Shown: positions 34,334 through 45,908 of the stretch, one piece after another
Layout of the letters: each line of letters opens with the position of its first letter
How positions within the stretch are numbered: position 1 is the stretch's first letter
Source of the DNA: Cubamyces lactineus
Lineage: Eukaryota > Basidiomycota > Agaricomycetes > Polyporales > Polyporaceae
Direction: 5' to 3'
DNA length: 64,000 nucleotides
NCBI GenBank assembly: GCA_022376465.1
Contig: JACDTU010000002.1
Coordinates: 682,001-746,000 of the forward strand
Translations under genes and position numbers: made by a program
Notes under the pieces: generated by a model
The model's database searches: none
Told to the model about the DNA's origin: nothing
Seen by the model: only the letters and a program-made list of their open reading frames with translations

Positions 34334-37300
34334 TCACGTCAGCCTCACCCACGTCTTCTGGAGCTCTCCCCAATGCTCAGTGGGTTCCCCCTTGTCCAGG
34401 ACAGCACGCTCTACCTGGGGGATGTGTCGTAACAAAAGCCAACGAGCGACGTATCTGTATGCTCGCGGATGATCCTGAGATGCTGGTGTGCTGCTTGAAC
34501 CGGAGACACCATCGCGGTCGAGAGGCTCCAGAGACGATACCGCGATGCATGAAATCTCCGTCCCTGGTTCGTTCTGGGAGAGATCGGCGTTGGCGAAGAG
34601 CAGCGCGTCGACGCTCGGCGTGTCCAAAGGGACGTTTATCGTCCGACTGCAGAGTACGTACGCAGTCCTCGAAGGCGTATGCTGTACCATCAACACCCTC
34701 GGGTACATATTATCTCCAGGCGGGACAGCCACCGTACGCGCTGCGGGCGACGGCATACCGCGCACCGGAGAGGGCACGACGAAATACTCCGCAACGAGGC
34801 CGTCCTCCGTACACGTCCCGACCGGCGCGCTCTCGCCCCCCACTTCCCGCCACACCGCGTCGCCCTCGCTGACCAGCCGACGCGGGGCCCACGCAAAGCC
34901 CGGCAGCGCGAGGCGCGGTGTACTTCCGAAGGGCAGCAACGCGGGGACCGCGCGCATCTGCAGGAGGAACGCGCGCATGCGCCTGTCCGCGAGGTCCGGC
35001 CCGTCCGGCTCGGCGAGGAGCGCGTCGAGCCTGACGCGCGCCGGGAGGAGGCTCGCGATGGCGACGAGCTCGTCCTCGGCCTTCGTCGTCGTGCGCGCGG
35101 ACAGCAGGCCGACGACCTCGGCGATCGGGATAGTAGGGGGCGCTCCTGAGAGACGCCTGCCGCTGCGGAAGGCGAGGATGTGGACGAAGTGGATGGGGCG
35201 GAGGATGGGGCCACAGAGGGAGACGCCGTTGCGCGTGTCTAGCACTGCGCTCTGTGCGTCCACGATCTTGCTCTCGACGTCCACCGGCCCGTCGGAGAAC
35301 TCAAAGTAGAGCTCGCGCGCGAGGATGCCTTCCTGGAGGGTCCACACTCGTCTCAGCCAAGCAGAGCAAGCGATGCGCAGGAGGTTCTCTGTCCATGGCT
35401 TGCTTTCCGAGCAGTGGGTCCGCACGAGGTCATCGATGACGAGGACTTTGGCGGCATAACGGTACGTGTCTGCCATGAGCTTGATCGCGCGTTTGCGAAG
35501 GCTTGGGATGCTCGGGACGCAGAGCGAGTCCATCCAGAACGCGCCTGTCTCGGGGAGAAGGCGTCGCGCAAGACCCGCGATGCGCTCTACGACACAGGAC
35601 GGGAGCCCGTCCTCGGTTGTACTGCCCATTCCCTCGGCCCATACGTGCGAGATCGCTACATAGGCGTTCCCGTTGGCAGGAAGGACGCGGAGGGCATGCC
35701 CGTCGAAGGTGACGACTGGTACACGTCCTTCGGATAGCAGGCGAAGAACCTGGTCAAGAGGCGGTTTGACGTACTCGCATGCGCACGAAGCGTGGACATG
35801 GCGAGGCACGTACGTGTCCGTCTCCGTGAGACTATAGAGGGCGCACTTATCCTCCGTGCAGTGAGCGTGTTCCTCGGGGGAGCTCTTGGTATGTGGCTGA
35901 AGATTCACCAGTATGGGGAGCATCATGAGGACCCACCGGGACCGGTAGAGCGGGGCCGTCGTATACGGACACCAACCCAAGGCCCGCATCCTCCTCTCGC
36001 ATCCCTTGATGATGGCGTGCTTCACCCAGTAGTGGGACTGCCCGTTGACGAAGATCCCCACGTAGTGGTACTCTGGTAGGGTCTTCCACTGGTCCTCAAG
36101 TATCATCGCCATCAGGCAGAGGGGTACAACCACGCTGAGGCCGATGGTGCATATGAGCTCCTCCCGTGTACTCTTGGGCACTCCACAGCGAGAGAGCGTG
36201 CTCCTCGGGTTCGGCTCGATGTTGCCGTGCTCTTCGTCTAGCGCGTCCATCGCTCTACGCAACAATCGCATTGCATCGCGCCCATAGTCAAGGTCCAGGT
36301 CGTCGTCTGCTCGGTCCAGGGTCGCCCAGTATGCTATGAGCTGCATAATATGAGCCCCAGAGAGAACTGCGCCGCTGTCAGGCCCCGACTCCGAGCGCTG
36401 TCCAGGGACGACGAGCACAAACTCCGGGATCCGCATACGCGTGACGGCTTCGAGTAGGCCGAACGTCATCGCGCTGACCCATAGTGCTGCGTCGTCGAGA
36501 AGGCTGTGGGCACCTTTGCTGAGAACGCGACGGCGGACCTCTGTATAACCAGATAGGGTGGGAGAGAACGGATGCACATCGTGCTGCGCGCCAAGCCAAG
36601 GAATGTCCAAGAGTGCACCAAAGGCCTGGCTTCCACCTGCGCGTTGGGCATAATGCTCATCCGGAAGGTCCTGCAAGGCAATGGCGTGCGTTTCCGCGCA
36701 CATCTCGCCTGTAATATAGACACTTGAGCAATTGAATCACAATACGGGGATTAGATACTAACGCCTCACCTGAGGTCGCATTGCTCGTAGCCAACTCTTG
36801 TACGGATGTGCGAGACCACGGCATCGGAGACGAGACCACAAGGGCAACCCTCGATGTATACTCCTGTCGCCAGAAACTTGCAACGCCATCCAGAAGTAGA
36901 GCCTTGTAAACGTCCGCCATCGTCCACACTCCCTGCGAGCCCAAGAGTGCGGATGTGGTGTTACGCACCCGCCCCGCCACTCGTAATGCATCTGTAGCAC
37001 AGAGCGCTAAACAGAACGACCGCAGCGCGTCGGAAGGTGCAGTAGCCGCATGCATGCATACGTGCGTAGATCCCGTCGATATCGCTCCTCGCGCGTGGGC
37101 CGTCGGTGACCCTACGGACATCGAGACGTCCAAGACGAGGTTAACGAGCGTGCTCAAGCACACAGGCAGATCTGCGAGGCGAGTCGCGCCGAAGTCGTCT
37201 GGTGTTGTAGGACATAGTGATGTTTGTGGATACTGATGCTGAAGGTGTCGTATACACTGAAGGAGTATCTGATAGTGCACGTCCGACTCGTCTATCGATA

Positions 37301-37584
37301 CCGTGATTGGAGGTTTGCCGGATGGAACGGTGATTGTTGCCGAGTCTATACCTAGATTATTGAAGATTCGAGCCCACGATAAAACCACGCGTTGAGGTTG
37401 GGTAGCTATATCCGATACCTGATAGATTCAGATGAGCCACGTATGAGCTGGAATGCGGTGGTGGACTTGCCTGGGTCGAATCGTCGGCGTCACTGCTGAT
37501 GGTATTGAAGTCCTGTCTGTGGGGCTGGCGGTGTGTATCTGATGGCCCAAAGCCGTCATGGCTTCCATGTCCAGACATATCCAT
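34334..37584 (-). CDS. HET-domain (heterokaryon incompatibility) protein
   Basis: Exons 37584-37419, 37351-36770 and 36708-34334 give 1040 residues. The HET domain lies at roughly residues 600-720. YVAISHVWAEGMG, then FWMDSLCVPS, RKRAIKLMADTYR and AWLRRVWTLQEGILAREL correspond to the three HET sequence blocks. It is preceded by HASCACEYVKPPLDQVLRLL and VTFDGHALRV, as in other basidiomycete HET proteins. HET domains trigger programmed cell death when incompatible hyphae fuse (known in Podospora and Neurospora); in basidiomycetes the role is mostly unproven. No NACHT, ankyrin or WD repeats are attached. The 600-residue N-terminal part has no recognised domain. The ATG (37584) is followed closely by a second in-frame ATG (MDM). 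It is divergent from the NADH dehydrogenase gene across 1.15 kb. Confidence 0.88.
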
Positions 37585-38737
37585 CAGGCAGAGTATAAGC
37601 GAACGGCAGAGTGAGTGCAGTCAGGAATGGCGTTGGAATGTGTGTCATATCCTGATCCAATTGCATATGCTTGGCCGCTCGTCCATGTCGCGCTTAAGCA
37701 GTACTCATCATAGTCGCCCAAGAAGTAACGCAGCCCCACACAGCTTCGTTACGACTTTGGCCGAGACGGAGATACGGCAAGAGAAGATCACAGCCTCCGT
37801 CCAAGACGAGCAGCTGTGAGAAGAACGTTCCTCCGTGAATGATTGTAAGGGGATGTCATGCAGTCCGCAAGGCTTGCCAGAGTCAATCACGAAGGCGAGG
37901 AGAGCCCGAATCATGAACACAGCCTAGTTTAGTGCGCCTTCTCATGCCTTCGGCTTGATCCAAATTCAGGTGGGCTCTTCTTTAGGCGATTACAGGGAGC
38001 CAGTATCATTCAGCCCGCATTCGTACGAACGCACGCGAATGAAGATGTCACTCACAAGACCTGCTTGCATTCTTGCACCAAGCGACGGGACGAGGCGAAG
38101 AGACCGCCGTACTTACGACAGTTCCTCAGGTCGCATAGATATTGACTCGAGGCCGCCAATTCCTTTCAACCTTGCACAGTTTCTAGGACTAGACGCGACG
38201 GAGCATAGATCCATTTATAGATTTGGTAGAGGTGGCACGGCGCATGCGCGTGTTCTGCTCGAGTGAAATGTCTGGCTCCTAGAGTGCCGCCGTGGCGCCA
38301 TGGGCGGCACATTGGCTGGATATTCATGGCACCAGGCACGTATTCCGAATTCGCGACGCAACAAGGTGCATACAGCCTAGCGCCGGACCCCTGGCGTAGA
38401 AACGGGGACAGTCCGAGATAGACTGAAGTTGAGCGATGGTGCTGAGCTGGTGAGCAGGAGGTAGCGATGATGGCGGCGGCGGAGAGAGGTACGTCGGCGG
38501 CAAGCGGCGGGGCCGTTGGCGGGGCGCCGGACGCCGCGCGCGTCGGACGCGCTGGGACGGGCGGCAGAGGTGACATCATCGGCCGTGCACACGCCGCTCG
38601 CCAGTCGCTTGATGGGTCCGAATGAACGAACGTATACCATCCTCTCCCTCATTCCCCACTCACGACCTCCTCTGCATCGCCCACGACCTAGCTGACGACG
38701 AGCACGCGCTCGCGCGACGACCCCCTCGCCGACAAGC
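37585..38737. promoter_or_regulatory. Divergent promoter region (HET gene / NADH dehydrogenase gene)
   Basis: 1.15 kb between opposite start codons. The open frames on both strands near 38166-38928 overlap each other and are compositional (GGC-rich). I see no further gene. Confidence 0.4.
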
Positions 38738-41327
38738 ATGCTGTGGACAACGCCCTTCTCGATGCGGTCCCTGCACGCGCCCACGCGACCTCTGCACAGA
38801 GTGTTGCCTCTTCCGGCACACTCCCGACTCTCCTTACCTGGCCGGTTTAGACCCACGGCTGCCAAGACATACGCGACATCTGCTTCTTCCTCTGCAACCG
38901 CCACCAAGCCCCGCATTCGTTGGCGCACCGTTGCTCGTTATACCATCTATCTCGCTGGCTCGTCTGTTGTGGGCGTAGGCCTGCTGACCTGTGCCATCTT
39001 TCTGCATGATGCATGCACCTATCGCGAACGCGTGCGTACTCCAAGCACATCACCTTTACTATTTTGATTGACGTTGACGACGGCCGTGTTGCAGCACATT
39101 GAAGGCGTTCCTGTCTCCCCGCGCGCCCTTCATCCGGAGCGTGGCGGTCCCAAGAACCTCCCCGTTCTCTCGCGACTTCTCAGCGATCTAGAGGATGATG
39201 AGAACAGAGAACTTGTAGAGAAACCGCATCTGGTCATTGTTGGCGGGGGCTGGGGTGTAAGCTCGCGCACTCTGACACGGCCGTTGATTCTATATATTCA
39301 TGAACATACCAGGCGGTTGGTGTCATCGACAAGCTCTCCCCAGGAGACTACCACGTAACGATCGTCTCTCCGGAAACATACACTACCTTCACGCCCCTTC
39401 TCCCTTGTGAGTAATGCGTCTCTTCCAGTAGTGAAGTAATGCTGACCTCGGGGCTCAGCTGCTGCGGTTGGTACGGTCTCAGTTCGCTCGCTTGTTGAGC
39501 CCCTTCGCAAGATTGCGGCGCGACTCAAAGGTCATCTCATCAATGCCCGCGCGGTTGATCTCGTCATGTCGGAACGCTTGCTCGAGGTGGAGACTATCGT
39601 TCCAGGCGGCAAAAGCGAGCGCATGTATATCCCGTAAGTGACGCTCAAAACGACCGCATCTTTCGTGCTCACGTACTACAGGTACGACAAACTGATTATC
39701 GCGGTTGGTTCGACATCGAGCACTCACGGTGTACCGGGCTTGGAGCATTGCTTCCAACTCAAGACAATCAGTGACGCACAAGCTATCAGGAAACGGATAA
39801 TTGGTACGCGCGCATACGCTACGATCGCAAACGTATTCTTGTTCACAGTATTCCAGACAACTTTGAGGCTGCTTCTCTACCTACGACTACGCCGGAAGAG
39901 CGTCGGAAGCTTCTCAGCTTCGTGGTCTGTGGAGGTGGTCCTACGGGTGTTGAAACGGCTGCGGAGATTTATGACCTGTGCCAGGAAGACTTGATCAACT
40001 ACGTATGCAGATCTCATGCTTTCCGCGATACATACGCTCATGGTTCGCCCAGTTCCCCAAGATCTGCCGAAAGGAAGTCTCGATTCACCTGATACAGAGC
40101 CGGGAGCACATATTGAACACGGTGCGTACCAGTTCGCCCGTGCGAATCGAACTATAGCTGACAGTGCGCCAGTATTCGGAAGCCATCTCACGCTATGCTG
40201 AGGATAAGTTCATGCACGACAACATCGACCTCATCACCTCCGCTCGCGTGCAGGCGGTCGAGCCCGACAAGGTGATGTATAGCAAGCGCGGACCGGACGG
40301 CAAGACGGAGACGCACGAGATCCCGACCAACTTCGTCCTCTGGAGCACTGGTATCGCGATGAACCCGTTCACTAGGCGTGTGGCAGACTTGCTCCCGAAC
40401 CAGGTGCACAAGAAGGCGATTGAGGTCGACGCACACCTGAGAGTCAAAGGTGCCCCGCTTGGCGAGGTGTACGCTATTGGTGATGCGAGCACGGTAAATT
40501 TCTCGCAAGTATGGACATGCGCGAGGTCTTTACCATGATATCCCCGCAGATTGAGACGTCTGTAGTTCCGTACTTGCTCGAGCTCGTTGACGAAGCGGAC
40601 AAGAACAAGGACGGCAAGATCGACTTCGAGGAGTGGGAGATCATGGGTATGTAATACTTTGACCGCTGCTCAAAAGTTCTGTCTGACTTTCTATGTAGTC
40701 TCACGCATCAAGAAGCGGATCCCGATGGCGGAAGAGCAGCTCCAGAAAGTCCGCGAGCTGTTCGACCTCTATGATTCGGACTCGGACAACAGCCTCAACC
40801 TCAACGAACTCGCGGTATTGCTTCAGGAAATTGGCAACAAGATCACGGCCCTCCCCGCGGTCCGTCCTTATCACCATCTTCTGTCCTCTGAGCATCCACT
40901 AACACACTATGCCCTTTGTAGACTGCTCAGGTAGCCTCCCAACAGGGCAAATACCTCGGCAAGAAGCTGTCCAAGATCGCAGAGCGCCGCAAGGTGCTCG
41001 AGGCGAACGGCCTGCGCCCGGAAGAAGCAGACGACGCCGTCTCGGGTCCGTTCCGGTACTCGCACCTGGGCTCGCTCGCGTACATCGGAAACGCGGCCGT
41101 GTTCGACCTCGGCAGGTTCAGCTTCATGGGCGGGCTCGCGGCGATGTACGCGTGGCGGAGCGTATACTGGAGCGAGCAGGTGAGCATGCGCACGCGCGCG
41201 CTGCTCATGATCGACTGGATCGTTCGGTGAGTCTGGGCTGCCGCATCACTGACGTGAGGTGGACGGAGGCTGATATGATGATGTTTCTTGCAGGGGCGTA
41301 TGGGGACGCGATTTGTCGAGGTTGTAG
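38738..41327 (+). CDS. External alternative (type II) NADH:ubiquinone oxidoreductase with paired EF-hands
   Basis: Twelve exons: 38738-39031, 39095-39256, 39313-39406, 39459-39633, 39682-39803, 39857-40002, 40053-40121, 40173-40493, 40550-40646, 40699-40859, 40922-41226, 41294-41327, giving 659 residues. The Arg-rich N-terminus without acids is a mitochondrial presequence, and a membrane segment (IYLAGSSVVGVGLLTCAIFL) follows. The FAD-binding GGGWG is at about 148-152 and the NAD(P)H-binding GGGPTGVE at about 308. Between the usual enzyme blocks sit two canonical EF-hand loops (478-489, DKNKDGKIDFEE; 519-530). The C-terminal amphipathic region (FSFMGGLAAMYAWRSVYWSEQVS) is the membrane anchor of NDE/NDI enzymes. 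It oxidises cytosolic NADH at the outer face of the inner membrane without pumping protons. The EF-hands predict calcium control, as for Neurospora NDE1. Confidence 0.93.
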
Positions 41328-41596
41328 AGCAACTGCGTCCAAGCGGCGACCCGCTGTCGCCGCCGATGTAGCAAAAGAGGTACGAGGGTCGTTCACTGTG
41401 TGTAACGTATCGATACCTCTCGGACTCTGAACTTTGTGCTTGGAAATACTATCCCCTTGTTGATAGAGTATACCGTACGGCTGTCGTTGTACTATCTACA
41501 GTTATATGACATCCCGCTTAGTGCGTGTGTGTATGCACAGTTTTCCAGTCTGATCAATGATCACGGTGAATGGCGAACGGTGAACGGACGAGTAGC

Positions 41597-42572
41597 TCAA
41601 TACACGTCGTACAACACATCAACAGACGCAGACCTCATGAGGTTCGCCCACCCAGGATACTGCGCGCGTATCCACAGCCCGATCCTGTCCCCAGGCCGGA
41701 GGGACTCGATAAAGCCCACACCAGTACCGTGCCCGGCGTCCTCCGCGTCGGTAGGATCCATATGTCCGCCTGCTGTCCATTGGATACAGTACTGTGCAAA
41801 ATCGCCCTGAGCGGCTCGGTTGCGTTGAACGAACCAGGTGTAGGACACCGGGTGAGTGCCCGGGACGGGAACAAGGGCATAGCCAGCCTCCTGAAGGTCG
41901 CTCTGGATGTCTGGTGGGGCGCAGTACTTCCTGCGTAGGAAGGTGCGGAGAACGTCGCGGTCGCGGTCCTGAGCATCGCTCGGGCTACTATCGGTAGAGC
42001 TGCCCTCTGACGGTGCTGGTCGGATGATACAAGCTTCGTACCAGGAGTACGCGCCGCGAAACGTGCCTGCATTGGCGTGTTAGCTCACTCGTCGTAATGT
42101 CCCTACGAGCGCACAGTTGCAGTATATGTACGTTGCACATACCTGGAAACTCGCCGCCCCATCCCTGGTCATGGCCCAAGATGGTCCAAGTGACCCGTTT
42201 GGCCTTCCAGCTCTCGCTGGGAGCATCCCCGGGAATGGAGGGCGTGAGCACGCAGAGCTGTGCCGCGCAGCTTCCCCCACGCTTCTTGCAGCCACCCATG
42301 GCGCTGAGTGTAACCGGCTGGGGACCGGCATATCTGCCACGGACGACAGGATAGTATTCCGCCTCGTCGATGATCGGGAGGACGAGCTCTGCAGGGAGGC
42401 CGAGCTGCGTAAGGAGAAGACGCACGGCGCGGAGCTCGGCGACAGATGCAGGGCGATGGTTGGCACGCTCCTCGTCTGCGCCAGTGCTTGGATCGCCAGT
42501 GGTTGGCTGCTCGACTCGTTGCAGAGGCCTGCTGCGGCGAGTTCTGCGAGGTAAGAGGCTTCCGATAGCCAT
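41597..42572 (-). CDS. Conserved fungal hypothetical protein (F-box-like start, beta-rich C-terminus)
   Basis: Exons 42572-42143 and 42066-41597 (intron GTATGT...AATGCAG) give 299 residues. Near residue 50 the motif LGLPAELVLPIIDEAEYYP resembles the first half of an F-box. A beta-rich region follows with paired landmarks RVTWTILGHDQGWGG, TFRGAYSWYEACI and SYTWFVQRNRAA, closing with SLRPGDRIGLWIRAQYPGW and SASVDVLYDVY. I have seen this arrangement in uncharacterised proteins of asco- and basidiomycetes, but it has no assigned function. It is convergent with the NADH dehydrogenase gene, 269 bases apart. No signal peptide or membrane segment is visible. Confidence 0.75.
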
Positions 42573-43955
42573 GGATATGCAGCAGCTAGGTTATGGTAGA
42601 AGATTGGAGGCGAATCGGATGCTCCAAACGCTACTGATGGAGCTGAGGCCAGATGATATATCGTATCCGAGTCAGTCGGTCTAGGCGCACTAGTAGGTGG
42701 ACCAGTCTCGGCGGCTGTACAAGGCAACCGCTAGCCCTGCACTCACTTATGTTGAACAATTGATCTTCTGGGAGACATTCAGCATATGCTCGAACACAGT
42801 GAGGGCTCTAGAGTGATGCGTACGGTGTAGCAGGGCCAATGGCAGGCTTCGACTCGGCGGAGTCTTGCGCCACTCAAACCACCACGTGACCGTGTCGTTC
42901 TCTCGGACACGTAGACGCGTAGCCTGGTCTCTTACCCTGGAACGCCCACCACTGTTAAGGCTTATGGTACCCTGGTTGAAGCTCGTCTGCTCGTCTGGGT
43001 CGACTACGAATCTACTCCGCCCTCAAACGATTCACAGCATATGGAGCAGCCTGCATTGTGCCAAGCCGCAATACTACTAGTAACTTCTGCACTATCGACA
43101 TTCGACATTCATAACATATATGCCGTTACGGCCACGTATCGCTGCATCCAAACACTTGCTCGGTTGCCAAACTTCAACACAACTTGACCTCCTTCTACGA
43201 CTGCGCGCGTGAGCCTCGCGACTTGCCCGGTGATCCTATCACGTTCTGCGTCCAATCTATCTTGCGAACTACTAGTATCAGTCTTCTAGTGTCTGAATCC
43301 TTCGGCTTCATCCAGTACCAAAAACCACTGACGACAAACATGTATCTATCAAAATCCCTTACCCATCGATATGGCCGTTGAGATGACGCTTTACTGGGCA
43401 TATTCAACTCAGCAGCCGCTAGAATCTGCAGCACGATTCCGTCCGGTACGTCTACACCAACTCGTGATTGGGGAGCGATGATTCTAGTCCTATGACAGTC
43501 GCTTTATCGGTAGTATTGCGCATAGGGATGGTCGCGTGTCGTGAGGTTGATATCATTGATGCATTGTGGCCCTGAGGCATCCCATCTTTTGCGCATGATG
43601 GCCCACACATGTTTCCGTCATCCTTGGGCTCTTGCTATGCCTGATTGTGTGGGAGCTATGCGAGCGGATCCGATCCGTTGCAAGTCGTCTACGTTACTCC
43701 TTGCTGCGGTCTGGCGCGTACTCCATTGACTGCCCAGAGCTTCTCACACCGCCCGCGACGATCAGTGTCCCCCGCGCCTGCTGTCAACATCGGCGAATTC
43801 TCAGGCTGACGGACCTACACGGCTGGAGCTCGTCCTCTCCAGATGACATTGCATCCGCAGATGTAGACTGGCATCGGTGCGCTATATACCTAGCGAGGTA
43901 CGTTTCGTGGCTGCATTGCCCCGACCCACGCATTTCCCACCCACATAGAGTCACC
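42573..43955. other. Divergent intergenic region, no separate gene seen
   Basis: Promoters for the hypothetical gene (minus) and the F-box-like gene (plus). The F-box frame stays open upstream of the chosen ATG back to 43632, but that part has no conserved look and I treat it as untranslated. Confidence 0.45.
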
Positions 43956-45077
43956 ATGGATAAATTAGCAGTAGAACTGCTGACTCTCATCTCTTTCTAC
44001 GCATGCACCGACGGCGGATGGACCGGGTGCGCCCTGTCACTCGTTTCGCGACGGGTCCGCGAAGCGTCGCGCCCTGCCCGCTTCTTCTCTGTCTCGCTGG
44101 TCACTTCCCCCAATCAGCTCGAGCAATTCCTCGACTGTCTACATGAGGAGCGGGCACGCTCCCCCGATATGATCCCCCGTGTCCGTCACCTTTGTCTCTC
44201 CCTCTTCGGCGATGGGCTCGAGACTGCCCCCACTAGCAGTACCAGTGCTCCAGTGACCCCGAGTCTGCCAAAAACCCGTGCGGAGTTCTTGGCGTCGCTG
44301 CATAGGCGCACCCAACACTGGCGGTCGGCGCAAGTCGGCCTCGACGAGCAGTACAACCGCACCATCCCAGCCCTCTTTCGAGCCGTCGCTGCGGACCTGC
44401 ATGCTCTGGCTTTGGTCCAAGTCCAATGGCGGAGTGCGAGTATCATCCGGTGCAATTTTCCGCTCCTCGAGGAGCTCATGCTCGTCGGTGGCGACCCAAG
44501 CTTCCTCCCGCTGGCGTCCATTCCCGCCGACCGTCCGATCTACCCCTCACTCAAGCGGCTCCACCACGTCCTCGCCTGGGTAGGCAAGGACGTCGACTTC
44601 CAGCGGTGGGCGGTGCACGCTCCAAACGTCACCCACCTACGGGTTTCACGGATCGATTATCACCCGCAAAGCACAGTCGACTCATTCGAAAGAGTCATAT
44701 GTAAGTGTTTCGCTGTTTGTGTCTGCGGATCACGGTTGTTAACAAGAGTGTTGTTCGCAGGCGATAGCGAGCGCGATGAGGAGTTCTTCCCCCATTTGCG
44801 ACGCGCCATGATAGAACCGCGACCAGCCCCCGCCCCGAGCGCGAGGTTGAGCGCGGCACATGTCGCCTTCCGCGACTTCCTCGTCTACCTCGACCGACTA
44901 GCGGAGAGGGCGCGCGTGCCGGTGAAGGTGCTGCCGCCGCTTGAGGAACCGAAGGTAGTGCCTGGTGCGAACCCCACGCAGAGGTGCTTGGAGCGGGTGA
45001 AGAAGGAATGGCTCGAGCGTGTCGTCGGCGGCGAAGGCTGCTGGCAAGAAGGGATGGGAGGGGTCTATGTGCCATAA
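43956..45077 (+). CDS. F-box-like protein
   Basis: Exons 43956-44700 and 44761-45077 give 353 residues. The start ATG (context TCACCATGG) was chosen because it opens directly on the F-box-like helix block: MDKLAVELLTLISFYACTD, then ALSLVSRRVREASRPARFFS. Basidiomycete F-box proteins often begin this way, with no extra N-terminal sequence. A loose LRR-like region follows (FPLLEELMLVGG, YPSLKRLHHVLAW, APNVTHLRVSRI). The intron is 60 bases, GTAAGT...TCGCAG, a multiple of three without a stop, so retention would insert 20 residues (Cys-rich). Such proteins are presumed SCF adaptors; no substrate is suggested by the context. Confidence 0.75.
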   Translation: MDKLAVELLTLISFYACTDGGWTGCALSLVSRRVREASRPARFFSVSLVTSPNQLEQFLDCLHEERARSPDMIPRVRHLCLSLFGDGLETAPTSSTSAPVTPSLPKTRAEFLASLHRRTQHWRSAQVGLDEQYNRTIPALFRAVAADLHALALVQVQWRSASIIRCNFPLLEELMLVGGDPSFLPLASIPADRPIYPSLKRLHHVLAWVGKDVDFQRWAVHAPNVTHLRVSRIDYHPQSTVDSFERVICKCFAVCVCGSRLLTRVLFAGDSERDEEFFPHLRRAMIEPRPAPAPSARLSAAHVAFRDFLVYLDRLAERARVPVKVLPPLEEPKVVPGANPTQRCLERVKKEWLERVVGGEGCWQEGMGGVYVP

Positions 45078-45843
45078 ATCTGGTCCGGTGTTCATCGTGC
45101 TCTCTAGATTTCGCGCATTTCTTAGTATGTACGACGCTCTGGAGGTTCCTGTATCCCAGCCTGTCAGCAACATGTAACATCACTCAGCACCTGATCCTCA
45201 CTAATTAGCTATCTTTCTTGTTCTAGTTTCCGTGTGTTTGCATGCTTGACAATGTCAGCTTCTAACATCGGCGACGAGGCCGCGAGCGCGATGCTCTCCG
45301 ACATCACAACTCCGCTCGCAGTCCAAGTTGAGCTTGAGCTCCCTCATTGAGGCCTCGAGGGCTCACTCTGTCCGCAACGCCCCCGCAAGCGTCCTTCCAT
45401 CGCACGTAAGGTGGAACATGTACGTAATGTTCGGGCTATGTGGCAGAAGGCAGAGAGAGAGCTCGAGAGGGAGATGCCGCTATCTGGGAATGGTCGCCGT
45501 ACGCAAGCGCCGCCCGAGGGCTTACTGCGTTTTGGCAGGGAGTCCTACGTAGGGATCCCGTTTCACATACGGATGGGGGGTGTTACACACCGTCTGAGGT
45601 ATAAAGCCACCGCATCGACTATAATATCGACTATAATAGTTAGTACCCTTTAAGTACTACTGTGCCTCCTAGTGGCGTAGGTGCCGACGTGCGTGTAGTG
45701 ACTAGCCTGAGTGTGTCGGCGACTCTACAGTGATCAGATACCAAATGGAGTAGGGGCCTTCCAAATCGGGCACCGAGACTGTTTGATATCAACATTGTCC
45801 CTACGGACGCACATGCGCGCTTCGCTCACAGCCATCGTATACA
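45078..45843. other. Intergenic region with a possible decayed coding fragment
   Basis: At about 45252-45350 a short ORF opens with ATG and stops after 33 codons. Shortly after, frame QRPRKRPSIARKVEHVRN continues as a charged helix for about 70 codons (to about 45570) without a start or splice partner. This looks like a gene relic or one exon of an unrecognised gene. The flanking DNA shows nothing else. Confidence 0.35.
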
Positions 45844-45891
45844 ACCACCACCACTACCACCACCACTACCACCACCACTACCACCACCACT
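45844..45891 (+). repeat. Four perfect 12-base tandem repeats (ACCACCACCACT)
   Basis: A 48-base tract ends 17 bases before the chosen start of the Crinkler-like gene. It is in frame with that gene: from an upstream ATG at 45813 it would encode (His-His-His-Tyr)4. Confidence 0.95.
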
Positions 45892-45908
45892 TCTTCGATA
45901 TTCTCAAT

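Noticed and set aside
34488..35309. 273-codon plus-strand ORF within the HET gene
   Set aside because: Antisense shadow of the GC-rich HET coding strand.
43632..43955. Upstream in-frame extension of the F-box-like protein
   Set aside because: The sequence has no conserved character; the ATG at 43956 opens directly on the F-box helix.
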